53,378 nucleotides of DNA from Methanomicrobiales archaeon (GCA_026394715.1 JAPKXR010000219.1:1-53378); one strand, 5' to 3'. Counted from the stretch's first letter, positions 9,151 through 17,553 are shown. Notes: generated by a model from the sequence alone, not told the origin. Numbers and translations are program-made.

Positions 9151-9167
9151 AACTCATATGCGCATAA
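9151..9167. promoter_or_regulatory. Palindromic operator-like site, copy 1 (upstream of atwA)
   Basis: The 17-base sequence aactcatatgcgcataa contains the perfect palindrome TATGCGCATA. The identical 17-mer recurs at 9994-10010. On the minus strand each copy is immediately preceded by an AT-rich TATA-like stretch, placing the palindrome between TATA box and expected transcription start, a repressor position. This copy lies about 210 bases upstream of the atwA start. Confidence 0.6.
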
Positions 9168-9234
9168 ATACTTAAAATTAGTGGAACGTGCCGGCACCTC
9201 GCCCAGGTTACACGGGACCCCGGCATTCCAGATA

Positions 9235-9954
9235 TTATTTCTTTGAGCCTGCAGCCCCTACAATCACTTCAATTGACTGGGCGAACTCGGGAATCATCTC
9301 GACCGGGATTCCGATGACCATCTCGTCATCGGCAATGCCTGAGAATTTCCTTGATCCATCACACCCAAGTGAAAAATTGGGTTTCCCTGACAAATAGGGT
9401 AATGCAGCTGCATCTGAACAGACTGACTGAATACCTGCGCAGGAACCAAGAACCCGCCCACCAAGCCTGAACAATGAACTTTGGGCAAGTTTCAGCATGG
9501 CCCAGGGGCTTGCCATGATAATTACCACATGAGGTGTGAATGGTGTTTTCTCAAGCGGGGCGTACATCGTGGCGTACGTTTCTCCCGACTGCAAGTGAGG
9601 AATCTGGTCAATAGTCCTTTTACATGCAGCGGCGCTGTTGAACTTTCCGAGTTTGAAATAGAACTCCCCGGTTTTCAGTGTCGGGGTGATTCCCCGAAGA
9701 CCCAGAGCCCATGCACCGCCGTTACATTCATGTTTTGATACCGGCGAATAGAAAATACGTCCTTCCTTTCTGGCAAGGTTCACCATCATGCAATGCCGTA
9801 TCGTCTTGTCGAGCTCTTCAATCCCGGATGGGATATCCTCCTTGGTCGCGGCAAATTTGACAGCTACCGGAGAACCTGTTAGTTTCAGGGCTTTTTTCAG
9901 GATTTCAGATACCTCAACATAATTAATTGGAATTTTCAATTGATTGTCAGTCAT
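9235..9954 (-). CDS. DUF169 family protein
   Basis: A 239-residue protein of the DUF169 type common in methanogens and other anaerobes, with no established function. Recognisable conserved stretches include GSPVAVKF near residue 30, HCMMVNLARKEGRIFY, ECNGGAWALGL and GSCAGIQSVCSDAAALPYLSG. Three to five cysteines in these conserved stretches could hold a metal or cofactor. A palindromic site at 9994-10010 lies about 40 bases upstream, directly after an AT-rich TATA-like element. It sits between atwA and a DUF134 regulator-like gene on the same strand. Confidence 0.8.
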   Translation of the reverse strand: MTDNQLKIPINYVEVSEILKKALKLTGSPVAVKFAATKEDIPSGIEELDKTIRHCMMVNLARKEGRIFYSPVSKHECNGGAWALGLRGITPTLKTGEFYFKLGKFNSAAACKRTIDQIPHLQSGETYATMYAPLEKTPFTPHVVIIMASPWAMLKLAQSSLFRLGGRVLGSCAGIQSVCSDAAALPYLSGKPNFSLGCDGSRKFSGIADDEMVIGIPVEMIPEFAQSIEVIVGAAGSKK

Positions 9955-9993
9955 TATTACCAGGCTCCTTGACCCTTTTCTACGGATCCTAAC

Positions 9994-10010
9994 AACTCAT
10001 ATGCGCATAA
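9994..10010. promoter_or_regulatory. Palindromic operator-like site, copy 2 (upstream of DUF169 gene)
   Basis: An exact second copy of the 17-mer at 9151-9167, again preceded on the minus strand by a TATA-like run (ttttttaataatt-type, 10008-10020). It lies 40 bases before the DUF169 start codon and 25 bases after the stop of the DUF134 gene, the most obvious nearby candidate regulator. Confidence 0.65.
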
Positions 10011-10034
10011 TTATTAAAAAGAGTAGCATCGTAC

Positions 10035-10445
10035 TCACACGGATTGATCGGTATCGATTGTGTACTGTCCCGGCTTTCTGGTATCACCAGTACAGTTACA
10101 TGGGCACATCCCGCGGGCAGCTTTCTGGCATCCTGCTATTTCAATTCCTTTTCCATTGACGAGTGCATCGGCAATTTTCTGTCGCACCTTCTGGAGGTCA
10201 CGCCAGGCCGTCTTCCGTGAGACTCCGAGTTTTTGTGCAGCTTCTTCCTGCTCCAGCCCATCGAGATCAATAAGCCGGACCAGTTCAATTTCCTCGGGAC
10301 TGAGTGAAATCACCGCCTGGTTTTCGTCCAGAGAGCACCGAGGCTGGAAACACCGTGATTCAGGACTGCCCGATATCATCCGGCGAACCCGGGGTCTCCC
10401 GCGGCGGTGACATCCCTCCTCCGGAATTATATGATTATCAGTCAT
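10035..10445 (-). CDS. DUF134 family helix-turn-helix DNA-binding protein
   Basis: A 136-residue predicted DNA-binding protein. The N-terminal GRPRVRR motif, the LSPEEIELVRLIDLDGLEQ stretch and a sigma-70 region-4-like helix-turn-helix at about 64-85 (EEAAQKLGVSRKTAWRDL) match DUF134. Cys12, Cys32 and Cys37 precede the HTH; Cys106, Cys114, Cys116 and Cys118 form a CPCNC-type tail that could bind a metal or Fe-S cluster. AGGA lies eight to ten bases before the ATG. Its position next to two copies of a palindrome makes it the best local candidate for their binder, but this is inference. Confidence 0.83.
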   Translation of the reverse strand: MTDNHIIPEEGCHRRGRPRVRRMISGSPESRCFQPRCSLDENQAVISLSPEEIELVRLIDLDGLEQEEAAQKLGVSRKTAWRDLQKVRQKIADALVNGKGIEIAGCQKAARGMCPCNCTGDTRKPGQYTIDTDQSV

Positions 10446-10842
10446 GATTTTTTCCTGTTCTGTCCTATGAATATTTGTGATCGCGGGTATATTTTGCCAG
10501 TTGGTGACATGAGGCTTTCTGACTGCCGGACATCAGGTTAAAATAATCTCACTTTCCTTCGCGGATTCCTGTTTCAGCTCTTAATTATCCACAAAGCAGA
10601 TAAGAGCCAGGCACCCTTACCCCGGGTCTGTCATAACCTTTTTTCTCCCACAAATTCAAGGATAAGACCCGACAGAATGAAAGAGAAAGGAAGAGCTGTA
10701 TCATTCACGGTCCTTTCGGGCATATATTATTGCCATCCGGTTTCTGCACTTTTATATCCGATCTGATCTATCACGAGTTAGCTACCCGGTGAAGGGAGTG
10801 ACCAAACGCAGTGAATCTTTAAATTACCCCACGATGATCCAC
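10446..10842. other. Intergenic region between DUF134 and DUF2124 genes
   Basis: No gene or strong structure seen. A weak 6-bp inverted repeat (GGGTCT/AGACCC) near 10622-10670 is the only item noted. Confidence 0.5.
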
Positions 10843-11400
10843 CTATTCACCTTCTTTTTTGCTTAAACGGTCATATGAGGAGATTAAATATTTTGAGCGT
10901 TCCGATAAGGTCCTCGTCTGTTCAGAGACACGGACCGGGTCTATTATTGCGTCAATCAGGATGTCAAAACTGATCTCGTTCATCCAGTCGGCCTTCTCGA
11001 ACATACTATTGAAACAGATCCCAATCAATGCGGAATCCTTGTGGCGGGCAAGCATACGTTTTGCATCTCCAACGGTCACCGGAACGTTTGGCATGGCGAG
11101 CCCACCCATAATGACCTGTGCCCCGGGCATGAGCACCATATGGTCCGGTGAGATCTGCATCCCGACGCCTTCCACGAATATAATTTTTTTCGCTTTTTCT
11201 TCCTTAAAGAAAGGAACAAAAACCTGTTCAAGCCCAAGTCCACGGACGGCAAACGCTAAGAGTTCTATAAACGGGGTACAGGTACCGGGTACACCATAAT
11301 ACACCACCTGGTCTCCTTTTCCAAATTTATTCGTTTCAAGGTATTGCCTGAAAGGGCGGAGTATACCAGGTACTCCTTTATGAGGACTTTGATCACTCAT
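10843..11400 (-). CDS. DUF2124 family protein
   Basis: A 185-residue archaeal protein of unknown function. The stretches YYGVPGTCTPFIELLAFAVR, VIMGGLAMPNVPV and IGICFNSMFEKADW match my recollection of the DUF2124 pattern in methanogens. It looks like a Rossmann-type soluble protein with conserved Cys residues. An in-frame GTG at 11409 is possible, but the ATG at 11400 is favoured because an A-box-like sequence at about 11432-11445 would start transcription close to it, with no ribosome-binding site. Likely leaderless and monocistronic. Confidence 0.68.
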   Translation of the reverse strand: MSDQSPHKGVPGILRPFRQYLETNKFGKGDQVVYYGVPGTCTPFIELLAFAVRGLGLEQVFVPFFKEEKAKKIIFVEGVGMQISPDHMVLMPGAQVIMGGLAMPNVPVTVGDAKRMLARHKDSALIGICFNSMFEKADWMNEISFDILIDAIIDPVRVSEQTRTLSERSKYLISSYDRLSKKEGE

Positions 11401-12355
11401 CTTCGTCACACAAAAGAGAATCGCACTTGTTGTTACTTAATAATGATGGTTGTAAAATGAACCTGATATAACATCTTAACTAGTGCCATAACAACATCGG
11501 TTTCCTTAACAGGCCATTATTACGATAGGAAGTTTTTTAATAACTTCGAGGCGCAATGGCAGAGCTTACCGGACGTTTAACCGGAAAAAAAGCAATTAAT
11601 CAAGAGTTTTTTCCTTTACAGGCTAATTGAAAGTACGGATGTGGAGCCCACACAAAATGTCAACCAACCGTTATTCGTGGCATATCACTCGCGCTGTCTC
11701 TACAATGGTGCAGGTCACGGATATCGGAGTAGCAGGTAATGATAACCAGGTCTCACCCGGGTTTCAACGCAAGTCCCGAGTAATCCCGGTATGGTCTCGG
11801 ATGGACGCGGGGTAGTCCCCAGGATAGTCGATATACACGTCTGATATGAAAATCATGTCACATTACAGGGAGACGGGCCTTAATGTTACCGGCATTCGCG
11901 AAGGATCAGATCAGATTTGCCGGTATCAAAAAAGATATTCTTTCCGGCAATCTGAATGAAAAATGAAAGACCAGAATGGCCTGAAAAATACGGGTCGGTA
12001 AGGAAACTGTCGCATGAACCATAATCGTTCTCCAAATGGATAATTTCAAGTTTAAATATGCCAAAAGGAACCCTAGGTCTAGATTTTTGCAGATATTTTT
12101 ATTAATATTCACCTTATTCTGGAATGAAAACCATTCGTACGACAGGCTCTAATAGTGTAACATTCGTCTGCCAGAACGGTAAGAGATGCCTGCATTGTCA
12201 TGTATCCGGACTAATAAGCCATCGATTAGACGTTAGGTTTTTGCGTTAATCGCCCCACAGGAAAGATCAACACTGCCTATCAGGCTCAATTGTTCCTGTC
12301 GAACAGATGATATACCAGGGGTGACAGAGAGTGGTACCTGAAGGTGTGAAAAGAA
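11401..12355. other. Long intergenic region without a convincing gene
   Basis: About 950 bases in which I see no reliable coding frame. There is a strong A-box-like tttaaatat on the plus strand at 12051-12059 with nothing obvious to express downstream within 100 bases. It could hold a small RNA, but I cannot support one. Confidence 0.5.
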
Positions 12356-12496
12356 ATGGCTATTGATCCGATCTGCAAGATGGTAGTGGATGAAAAAACC
12401 GCGAAACTCGTCAGCGAGTACAAGGGTAAGAACTATTTTTTCTGTGCCCCGGGCTGCAAGAAGAAGTTTGACACAGACCCTGAAAAATATGCCTGA
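12356..12496 (+). CDS. YHS-domain mini-protein
   Basis: A 46-residue YHS protein. The N-terminal DPICKMVVD, a central YKGKNYFFC and CAPGCKKKFDTDPEKY carry the classic YHS/TRASH pattern, with Cys7 and the FFCAPGC cysteines as likely metal ligands. GGTG precedes the ATG by about 10 bases. Such domains accompany metal or sulfur handling systems. The split YeeE/YedE transporter starts about 95 bases downstream on the same strand, so the three probably form a unit. Confidence 0.85.
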   Translation: MAIDPICKMVVDEKTAKLVSEYKGKNYFFCAPGCKKKFDTDPEKYA

Positions 12497-12589
12497 AGTG
12501 GAAATGGTCAACCCCGGTTGACCGGAAATAATTTTTCCTTTTATCGGCGAGTCCGTATACTTAATTATGCAGTCATTCTGCGGAACGAG

Positions 12590-13126
12590 GTGATCATCAT
12601 ACTTGAATTGCTAACCCAGGCGACGTGGTCGCCATACGTGGCAGGGGCCGGTATTGGTGTCCTTGTCTGTCTTGCATTCCTTCTCTCGAACAGGCCGATA
12701 GGCTGTTCATCGGGTTTTGTCAAGGCCGATGGACTGATCGAAAAAACTATCCGTCCATCACATGTCGAAAAAGAGGAGTATTACCGCGAGATTGTCCCTG
12801 AAGTGGACTGGGCGTTCATGATAATCCCGGGTATTGTTATCGGGGCATTCATCTCGTCAATGCTTTCCGGGCAGTTCCACTTCATTCTCGTCCCCACAAC
12901 ATGGAGTGCGACGTTTGGCAACACCCCGGTACTCCGGGTTATCATTGCAATTCTTGGAGGGGCCTTCCTGGGCTTCGGTGCCCGCTGGGCCGGTGGGTGC
13001 ACGAGCGGTCACGGTATAAGCGGGTCTATCCAGCTCTCGCTTGCCAGCATGATCACAGCAGCATGTTTCTTTGCCGGTGGAATCGCGACGGCTATGTTCC
13101 TTTTTTACGTGATCGGGAGTGCTTAA
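12590..13126 (+). CDS. YeeE/YedE (TsuA-like) sulfur-compound transporter, first half
   Basis: A membrane protein of about 178 residues with four to five predicted helices. It carries the YeeE/YedE hallmarks RPIGCSSGF and GGCTSGHGISG, whose cysteines in TsuA conduct thiosulfate; related YedE proteins accompany selenium metabolism. In this family two such halves form one channel, here split into two genes. The start is uncertain: GTG at 12590, TTG at 12608 (after a good GAGGTGATC) and TTG at 12518 are all in frame. The stop overlaps the leader of the second half. Confidence 0.82.
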   Translation: MIIILELLTQATWSPYVAGAGIGVLVCLAFLLSNRPIGCSSGFVKADGLIEKTIRPSHVEKEEYYREIVPEVDWAFMIIPGIVIGAFISSMLSGQFHFILVPTTWSATFGNTPVLRVIIAILGGAFLGFGARWAGGCTSGHGISGSIQLSLASMITAACFFAGGIATAMFLFYVIGSA

Positions 13127-13127
13127 C

Positions 13128-13694
13128 ATGGGTGCATTATTTTCCGGACTTCATAAGGACAAAGGTCTTCAGATCATTCTGGGTCTCCTTTTTGGAGTCG
13201 TTTTCGGGTTCCTGCTACAGAAAGGTGGGGTGACCAGTTACAACGTGATTATTGCTCAACTACTTCTCACCGATTTCACCGTGATGAAAGTGATGCTCTC
13301 CGCCGTCATTGTGGGGATGATTGGCCTTGCACTTCTGAAACATTTTGGTTATGTCCAGCCTCACCCGGCATCCGGGACCATCGGCTCTAACGTAATCGGA
13401 GGGCTTATCTTTGGATTTGGGTTCGCCCTGCTCGGTTACTGCCCGGGAACGGTGGCAGGTGCGGTCGGGGCGGGAGCCCTTGATGCCCTTATCGGTGGTG
13501 TGGTGGGAATCCTGGTTGGTACTGCCATCTTTGCAGAGCTATATCCGGTAATAAAGAACCGTCTCCTTATCAAAGGCCCACTCCCTGCGATTACGGTGCA
13601 GGAATTACTCAGGCTCAATATTTGGCTCACCATCATCATCATGGAAGCCGCGATGATCGGATTCCTGTTGTTGCTTGAATACGTCGGATATTAA
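13128..13694 (+). CDS. YeeE/YedE (TsuA-like) sulfur-compound transporter, second half
   Basis: A 188-residue membrane protein with about five helices and the second-half hallmark LLGYCPGT with a conserved Cys. The ATG at 13128 begins one base after the stop of the first half and follows GGAG eight bases upstream, so the two are translationally coupled. A GTG at 13119 is in frame but has no usable ribosome-binding site. Thiosulfate, selenite-derived sulfur or another small sulfur species are possible substrates; the sequence cannot decide. Confidence 0.82.
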   Translation: MGALFSGLHKDKGLQIILGLLFGVVFGFLLQKGGVTSYNVIIAQLLLTDFTVMKVMLSAVIVGMIGLALLKHFGYVQPHPASGTIGSNVIGGLIFGFGFALLGYCPGTVAGAVGAGALDALIGGVVGILVGTAIFAELYPVIKNRLLIKGPLPAITVQELLRLNIWLTIIIMEAAMIGFLLLLEYVGY

Positions 13695-13785
13695 AGATCA
13701 GGAAGAGCAGGTGGATAAATAACCTCCTGTAACCGCTTTTTGAAGATCTCATATTAAAACACAGGTTTCACATTAGCGAGTGAAC

Positions 13786-13855
13786 GGACCAGTTTCTTGA
13801 GTTTCTTCAGGGGCCCGGTTGTATTTACAAGGAAAAGTTCGTTTAAAACTGGTCC
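13786..13855. repeat. Inverted repeat next to an IS relic
   Basis: GGACCAGTTT (13786-13795) and AAACTGGTCC (13846-13855) are exact 10-bp inverted repeats 50 bases apart. They lie about 60 bases before an IS21 transposase fragment and may be the end of that element or a small structured remnant. Confidence 0.45.
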
Positions 13856-13913
13856 GCCCCAAAAAAATCCTTTCCGAACTATCACAATTGGGATAAAAGA
13901 CAAGGTGAACAAA

Positions 13914-14046
13914 ATGAGCGATACTATGCGAGTTATCAAACGGTATGAACTTTATGGTTCAATCCGGAAAGTCTCAAAAGGAACTCAACATCTCCAGAAA
14001 CACGGTGAAAACGCATGTTGATCTCTTTAAAACGGTCAGAAAATGA
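13914..14046 (+). pseudogene. IS21-type transposase (IstA) N-terminal relic, frameshifted
   Basis: The first frame reads as a start, then VIKRYELYGSIRKVSK; after a one-base shift the other frame continues as ELNISRNTVKTHVD and stops at 14046. Joined, this is the helix-turn-helix start of an IstA-like IS21 transposase. Nothing of the catalytic domain or of IstB follows, so this is a decayed fragment. Confidence 0.6.
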
Positions 14047-14299
14047 ATTGGGAGATATTTAGAACCCTGAATATTTTTTGGTGACAAAAAATTCTTTCGT
14101 CCGCCGTGCATTGAACTGATACTATCAGACCATTTTTAATAGAAATGGGCTCAAAAGACTGCTGTAGCGCCGGAGGGATGGGCTAAGTAGCACCCATGAA
14201 CCGTTCCCGCGTTACCAAAAAAAGACCCGGACCAGACGATAACATATCCATCGGATAGGTGGAGTAACGTTTGTTTTCGGGGAAAAAGGAGGAGAATTT

Positions 14300-14608
14300 A
14301 TGAATATACTAGAACTACCGGGCCGCCGTATCCTGCTCATAGCCGTGATCGTGATGGGGCTTTTCCTTTCACCCGTTGCTGTGGCAGATGTGCCGGTGGC
14401 ATTGTTGTATGGTATGGAAGTACTCCCGGGAGCCGCACCAGCACAACCAGCATGGGACACGGTTTTGGAACCGTATGCATTGGGATCAGTCTCTGCGTAT
14501 GGGGGTGCAAGTAGCCAGACTCCATCATCGGATCTCACGTTTTCAGAGACGGTGTCAGCCAGTGGCAAGATAACAAGCTTTTCCTACTCATTCCATTATG
14601 GGGGATAA
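14300..14608 (+). CDS. Small secreted protein
   Basis: A 102-residue protein with an N-terminal signal peptide: basic GRR, a hydrophobic core of about 16 residues, then a small-residue cleavage region AVAD near residue 30. The mature part is about 72 residues, rich in Ser, Gly, Ala and Tyr, without cysteine. A strong AGGAGG lies seven to eight bases before the ATG. I do not recognise the family. A hairpin at 14653-14670 follows. Probably a surface or secreted protein. Confidence 0.7.
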   Translation: MNILELPGRRILLIAVIVMGLFLSPVAVADVPVALLYGMEVLPGAAPAQPAWDTVLEPYALGSVSAYGGASSQTPSSDLTFSETVSASGKITSFSYSFHYGG

Positions 14609-14652
14609 GCCGAAATCCAAAAATCCATACGGGTACAACAGACTGTAGAAAA

Positions 14653-14670
14653 AGACCCCGGATGGGGTCT
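14653..14670. terminator. Hairpin with T-tract on the minus strand
   Basis: AGACCCC and GGGGTCT pair perfectly (7 bp, 4-nt loop). Read on the minus strand it is followed by TTTTTC, so it could end transcription of the PAS-cyclase gene; on the plus strand it lies 45 bases after the small secreted gene. Confidence 0.4.
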
Positions 14671-15056
14671 CCTTACTCAACATCATCCCTGTTTTTCATG
14701 TACTCCCTTGGTTATTACAAAAAATAACGGGATATCCATTCTCCGCAGCCACAAAGATCATGTCATGAAAGATCCATCAAAAGAAGCCAACCAGACGCCA
14801 GTAAAACATGAATTCAGGCGTTAAGATAACCCTTTTTCGCAAGCACAAATGACTTATTACCTGGCAATGGGTTCAAAGTGCATCATTCATCAAATCATTC
14901 TCACAGAAACCGGGTACCCGGGAATTATAACCGCCATCGTTGTTGGGATGGACCTTCAATCAGGTCTTGTCAATGATCAGCGGGCAAAACACTGGCATCA
15001 TATCGCATCCCACGTTAATGAAGCGAAAGCCCTAACCTTGAACGTCCGGAAATTGT
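14671..15056. other. Intergenic region
   Basis: No convincing gene. A plus-strand open frame from 14849 runs into the antisense of the cyclase gene, lacks a ribosome-binding site and has no recognisable features. Confidence 0.5.
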
Positions 15057-16748
15057 TCATACGACAAATACTTTTTTTATCAGGCCGTCTTTCATGATCG
15101 AGATCTTTCCACCACTTTGCGAGACAACAAATCCGATCGCACTTGTCATCTGGCTGATCCCTGCCACTGATGAGTGCCGTGTACCATAACCTTCCGGAAT
15201 TTTCAATTTCAGGTTATCGATGATGAAATGTCGCCCGGATGCCACGATAAATCCATCTTCCCTGATTACGAACGCCCCGTCCATCGTGGCCAGCCCCTTG
15301 ATTATCTCAGTATTATTTGGATTCGTGATAAGCCGCTTCTCTGCATCCTGGCCTGCAAATGAGTTGATGGTGCATTCCCTTGAATGGGCCATGACAGAAT
15401 CCGTATCTCCGATTACAAATGAGGTGCCAATCCGGCGCCCTTCATGTCCATCCCGGGAGATCTCCACGCAGAGGTGGAACACCGAGTCAAACACATCTTC
15501 GTTCACCCGGGTACCCTTCAGTACTGAATACTTCCAGGGGTCAGAACGGATCTGCCCCGATTCCCGTGGCTCCTGCCCGGTTATATCCTCGCCAAGACAG
15601 AGCATTCCCGATAGTTTTCGTTCCGCATCAATGAGCGGGAGAATTTTCCATGCAACCCAGAACTTCTCCCCCGATTTTTTCGTATTCTCAAATGCATGAA
15701 CGGTATAGCCGTCCATGCAAAAGACCGGGTCGTTGATCATTGCGATCATTTCTCCCGCATACCGGGAATGTTCGGGGACGATGGTGCCGACCAGGTTTTT
15801 CCCGGTTATCTCCCCGACCCGGTACCCAAATACTTCCGTGGCACGGGAGTTGGCGTGGGTAATTATCCCTTCGTCATCTGTTGTAATGACAATCCCCGCG
15901 ACCCTGGCAATGGCATCATCAAATGACCCGGAAAGAACCCACTCTGATGGAAAGATCGGCCCTGCGTCATTGCAGTCCCTGCCCGGGTCATCTTTTCGTT
16001 CAACAATCATGAGGTGGCCTTTCATCGGGTCGAAACCATCGAGTCTTCTAACCCTGATCGTGCAAAGGACACCTTTACCTTCTTTCGTAGCGAGGTGGTG
16101 AACTGCACAATGCCACCCTGCCTCTTTCTTACCTTTGAATATTGTGCGTGAAAACTTCGCATATTCCTCCGGTGAACAAAAGAGGTCAGGTAACTCCATC
16201 GCCCTTGCAGCCCCCCCGGAATATCCAAGGAGTTGTGCGAGGTGCGGGTTTATTTTCAGAATTTCACGCCCGGAAAAAAGAGCGATCCCTATCTGGCTCC
16301 CATCGAGTACATCGAATATCTCCATGTTTTCCAGTTCATGTTCCCGGTTCAGGAAATGTTCCCGGATGTACCGGGTGATATATCCGGATGCAGCAGAATA
16401 AAGGTCATTCCTATTCCGGAAACCTGAAAGGTTATACTCAGTCGAGCTTTCATTGGTTTCCATCACGAGTGTTACATCCCGGAGATATCCCTGCCGGTTT
16501 TTTTGGGCGTCCACAGGAATAAGGTCCACGTAGAGCAGTGATGCACCAGTTGTTTTCGCCGTGTCCCGAACGTTGCAGGTCACCGGTTCCCTTCCACAGA
16601 CTAAAATGAGGTGGTAGATACGGTCTGTCATTTTATTGACCGCATTCACGGAAGAAAAAGCCCTGTCAACCTGTATCCCGGGTAACCTGACCAGCGATGA
16701 TAACAACACCTTGTGGAACGCCTGGGAATTTTCGATGAAGAGGACCAT
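15057..16748 (-). CDS. PAS-domain sensor with C-terminal DisA_N-type diadenylate cyclase domain
   Basis: A 563-residue soluble protein. Residues 1-125 form an alpha/beta region (start MVLFIENSQAF) reminiscent of a degenerate receiver. Two PAS domains follow at about 130-245 and 265-380; the second has GIITHANSRATEVFGY and a final LGEDITG. The C-terminal ~155 residues match the DisA_N diadenylate cyclase fold: MDGAFVI (DGA at 490-492), then GTRHSSVAGIS (RHS at 524-526 in place of the canonical RHR) and VVSQSGGKIS. The domain makes c-di-AMP from two ATP in bacteria and in archaeal DacZ. The architecture suggests PAS-controlled c-di-AMP synthesis. The replaced third residue of the RHR motif leaves activity uncertain. 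An in-frame TTG at 16787 would add 13 residues. Confidence 0.82.
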   Translation of the reverse strand: MVLFIENSQAFHKVLLSSLVRLPGIQVDRAFSSVNAVNKMTDRIYHLILVCGREPVTCNVRDTAKTTGASLLYVDLIPVDAQKNRQGYLRDVTLVMETNESSTEYNLSGFRNRNDLYSAASGYITRYIREHFLNREHELENMEIFDVLDGSQIGIALFSGREILKINPHLAQLLGYSGGAARAMELPDLFCSPEEYAKFSRTIFKGKKEAGWHCAVHHLATKEGKGVLCTIRVRRLDGFDPMKGHLMIVERKDDPGRDCNDAGPIFPSEWVLSGSFDDAIARVAGIVITTDDEGIITHANSRATEVFGYRVGEITGKNLVGTIVPEHSRYAGEMIAMINDPVFCMDGYTVHAFENTKKSGEKFWVAWKILPLIDAERKLSGMLCLGEDITGQEPRESGQIRSDPWKYSVLKGTRVNEDVFDSVFHLCVEISRDGHEGRRIGTSFVIGDTDSVMAHSRECTINSFAGQDAEKRLITNPNNTEIIKGLATMDGAFVIREDGFIVASGRHFIIDNLKLKIPEGYGTRHSSVAGISQMTSAIGFVVSQSGGKISIMKDGLIKKVFVV

Positions 16749-16895
16749 TGACAAGTACGATTCACAACCTTTGCTCAACAAACGCAAATATCTGATAGAT
16801 TGTCAGACAGATAAAAATGTATTAGATTTACCGGGACAGGATGGCAGACCGGCGTCATACGGGTGTCAGATACATTTTCTGAAGGTAATTGCAGT

Positions 16896-17105
16896 TCAAC
16901 CCTGCAAGGTCAAATGAGTGATAATAACCGGAAACCGGGGGTTAGTACCCTGGAAAACCCTGGTTTTTATTACCGGGAAAAGGCCATATTCCTCACGCCT
17001 TGAATAGACCAGTCGCCGTACGTAATCAGAATAACCACGGTTATTCACTCCAGGCCGGATATGCCGCACGTGGCTCACCACAAGTTCTGCATGAATATTT
17101 TTCAT
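16896..17105 (-). CDS. Possible small protein, RHH-like
   Basis: A 69-residue frame with codon use like its neighbours. GAGAGATGC precedes the ATG. The stretch GYSDYVRRLVYSRR resembles the second part of a ribbon-helix-helix protein (SxYVRxLV), while the remainder is unrecognised. It lies alone between the PAS-cyclase gene and a small membrane protein gene. It may be a real orphan regulator or a chance frame. Confidence 0.4.
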   Translation of the reverse strand: MKNIHAELVVSHVRHIRPGVNNRGYSDYVRRLVYSRREEYGLFPVIKTRVFQGTNPRFPVIITHLTLQG

Positions 17106-17225
17106 GCATCTCTCAAATCAGGATCGACAGGTACCAGACAATAGGATATCGTAGTGGTTCTATCCTGGGCTGATCAAACCGGTGCCTTTTATGCTTGAGA
17201 TGCGCACTATCTTCAAACAGTAACT

Positions 17226-17447
17226 ATGATTGCAAATCCTGGTCTGATCATTATCTTCGGACTCCCCCTGTACTTTTACTTGGGGATTCTCACCTTTATG
17301 GCTCTTATTTCGACCGCAGTACTTGGCATGCTGTTCATGAAAGGAAAGTATGGCGTTAAGTTTTCCCATCATATGAACCTTGCAAAGATTACTATCGTCA
17401 TTGCAGTGACCCACGGGGTCCTTGTTGCATGGGGATACTTATTCTGA
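17226..17447 (+). CDS. Small two-helix membrane protein
   Basis: A 73-residue protein with a hydrophobic N-terminal segment (about 7-40, long enough for one or two helices) and another at about 53-72, separated by a basic stretch KGKYGVKFSHHMN. No ribosome-binding site is visible. A TATA-like cttttatgc about 35 bases upstream would give a very short leader. The family is not recognised; the His-containing loop could hold a cofactor, but this is speculative. Confidence 0.65.
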   Translation: MIANPGLIIIFGLPLYFYLGILTFMALISTAVLGMLFMKGKYGVKFSHHMNLAKITIVIAVTHGVLVAWGYLF

Positions 17448-17553
17448 TAAGGGAGAATTTTTTTTAACCCCCCATGCATAAACGTTTCAGCAAACGTGAT
17501 GGATCGGGTGAGAACAGACCATTGACTCCGGTCTGCCAGGTCCCACGCCTTTT

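Noticed and set aside
11627-11815. A 62-residue plus-strand frame in the 950-base gap
   Set aside because: Atypical composition, no ribosome-binding site, no recognisable pattern.
11906-12112. A 68-residue minus-strand hydrophobic frame
   Set aside because: No ribosome-binding site and irregular hydrophobic pattern; likely chance.
14849-15097. An 82-residue plus-strand frame
   Set aside because: No ribosome-binding site, overlaps the end of the PAS-cyclase gene in antisense and has no recognisable features.
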